Source: Physella acuta
Taxonomy: Eukaryota; Mollusca; Gastropoda; Physidae
DNA length: 64,000 bases
Assembly (NCBI RefSeq): GCF_028476545.1
Contig: NW_026731935.1
Coordinates: forward strand, 420,001-484,000
Reading direction: 5' to 3'
Shown one piece after another: positions 62,902 through 64,000 of this stretch (its first letter is position 1; every line of letters begins with the position of its first letter). The notes under the pieces are model-generated. The model did no database searches. It was not told the DNA's origin and was given only the letters and a program-made list of their open reading frames with translations. A program made the position numbers and the translations under genes.

Positions 62902-63935
62902 CATTAGCAACATCAAACTCCAACAACATCAAACTCCAACAACATCAAACTCCAACAACATCAAACTCCAACAACATCAAACTCCAACAACATCAAACTC
63001 CAACAACATCAAACTCCAACAACATCAAACTCCAACAACATCAAACTCCAACAACATCAAACTCCAACAACATCAAACTCCAACAACATCAAACTCCAAC
63101 AACATCAAACTCCAACAACATCAAACTCCAACAACATCAAACTCCAACAACATCAAACTCCAACAACATCAAACTCCAACAACATCAAACTCCAACAACA
63201 TCAAACTCCAACAACATCAAACTCCAACAACATCAAACTCCAACAACATCAAACTCCAACAACATCAAACTCCAACAACATCAAACTCCAACAACATCAA
63301 ACTCCAACAACATCAAACTCCAACAACATCAAACTCCAACAACATCAAACTCCAACAACATCAAACTCCAACAACATCAAACTCCAACAACATCAAACTC
63401 CAACAACATCAAACTCCAACAACATCAAACTCCAACAACATCAAACTCCAACAACATCAAACTCCAACAACATCAAACTCCAACAACATCAAACTCCAAC
63501 AACATCAAACTCCAACAACATCAAACTCCAACAACATCAAACTCCAACAACATCAAACTCCAACAACATCAAACTCCAACAACATCAAACTCCAACAACA
63601 TCAAACTCCAACAACATCAAACTCCAACAACATCAAATTCCAACAACATCAAACTCCAACAACATCAAACTCCAACAACATCAAACTCCAACAACATCAA
63701 ACTCCAACAACATCAAACTCCAACAACATCAAACTCCAACAACATCAAACTCCAACAACATCAAACTCCAACAACATCAAACTCCAACAACATCAAACTC
63801 CAACAACATCAAACTCCAACAACATCAAACTCCAACAACATCAAACTCCAACAACATCAAACTCCAACAACATCAAACTCCAACAACATCAAACTCCAAC
63901 AACATCAAACTCCAACAACATCAAACTCCAATTAA
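62902..63935. repeat. 16-bp minisatellite, about 63 nearly perfect copies
   Basis: Unit 'catcaaactccaacaa'. One substitution is seen (about 63639) across roughly 1 kb. It begins 18 nt upstream of the acceptor of the exon at 62704-62883. A long open frame arises because 16-bp units repeat every 48 nt without stops; it is not a gene. Confidence 0.95.
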
Positions 63936-64000
63936 CAGACAAACGCCTAACGCCAAGAAAAAAAATTCTTTGTTAAATTAATACAAATAAAAGACTAACA
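63936..64000. other. Intron sequence to window edge
   Basis: Short unique stretch; nothing recognised. Confidence 0.4.

Noticed and set aside
62861-63976. 371-residue frame of NNIKLQQHQTPTTS repeats
   Set aside because: Produced by a stop-free 16-bp satellite. Its composition is explained fully by the repeat, and it overlaps the exon on the other strand.

Overview
The window is animal nuclear DNA, most likely from a mollusc or another lophotrochozoan. This is inferred from the transposon mix, the TTAGGG-type repeats and the split gene; I cannot name the species. The sequence is AT-rich and dominated by tandem repeats: by a rough tally well over half of the 64 kb lies in about 35 minisatellite or microsatellite arrays. 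Only one host gene can be supported.

That gene lies on the minus strand and covers positions 19179-62883. It encodes an M13-family zinc metallopeptidase (neprilysin/endothelin-converting-enzyme type). I place 15 exons (1551 bp of coding sequence, 516 residues plus stop) within 43.7 kb. All exon phases agree. The exons run from the GMPSPDY region to the C-terminal C-T-V-W and stop, and include the VNAYYS, HEMTH and ENIADNGG motifs. The 5' exons (cytoplasmic tail, membrane anchor, N-terminal ectodomain) lie beyond the right edge.

The main observation is how the arrays relate to this gene. At six splice sites and at the stop codon, the repeat unit of the neighbouring minisatellite is a copy of the junction itself. 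An array of about 8.4 kb repeats one 3' splice site plus 20 nt of its exon, roughly 220 times. Another repeats the last five codons plus the stop over 4.3 kb. Others copy the donors of the exons at 42323, 53637 and 57615 and the acceptors of the exons at 45265 and 53637. Much of the intron length therefore seems to have grown by tandem amplification seeded at exon edges.

Layout: 1-14870 is gene-free flank with minisatellites, short TIR elements and an inverted pair of one dispersed repeat. 14870-22612 holds the 3' end of the gene with three arrays. 22590-31005 is the giant acceptor array. 31005-35358 holds three exons, including the zinc-site exons. 35430-40552 is a young Ty3/Gypsy-type LTR element inserted in a TA microsatellite inside an intron. 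40609-54720 holds exons alternating with arrays, a MULE relic (45599-46739) and a LINE relic (51780-52870). 54720-64000 holds the most upstream visible exons, a hAT element (58926-61780) with other elements inserted in it, and two very uniform arrays.

Mobile DNA is rich in hAT-like short elements with 8-bp target duplications and long G/C homopolymers. One 1-kb TIR element carries a telomere-like tract.
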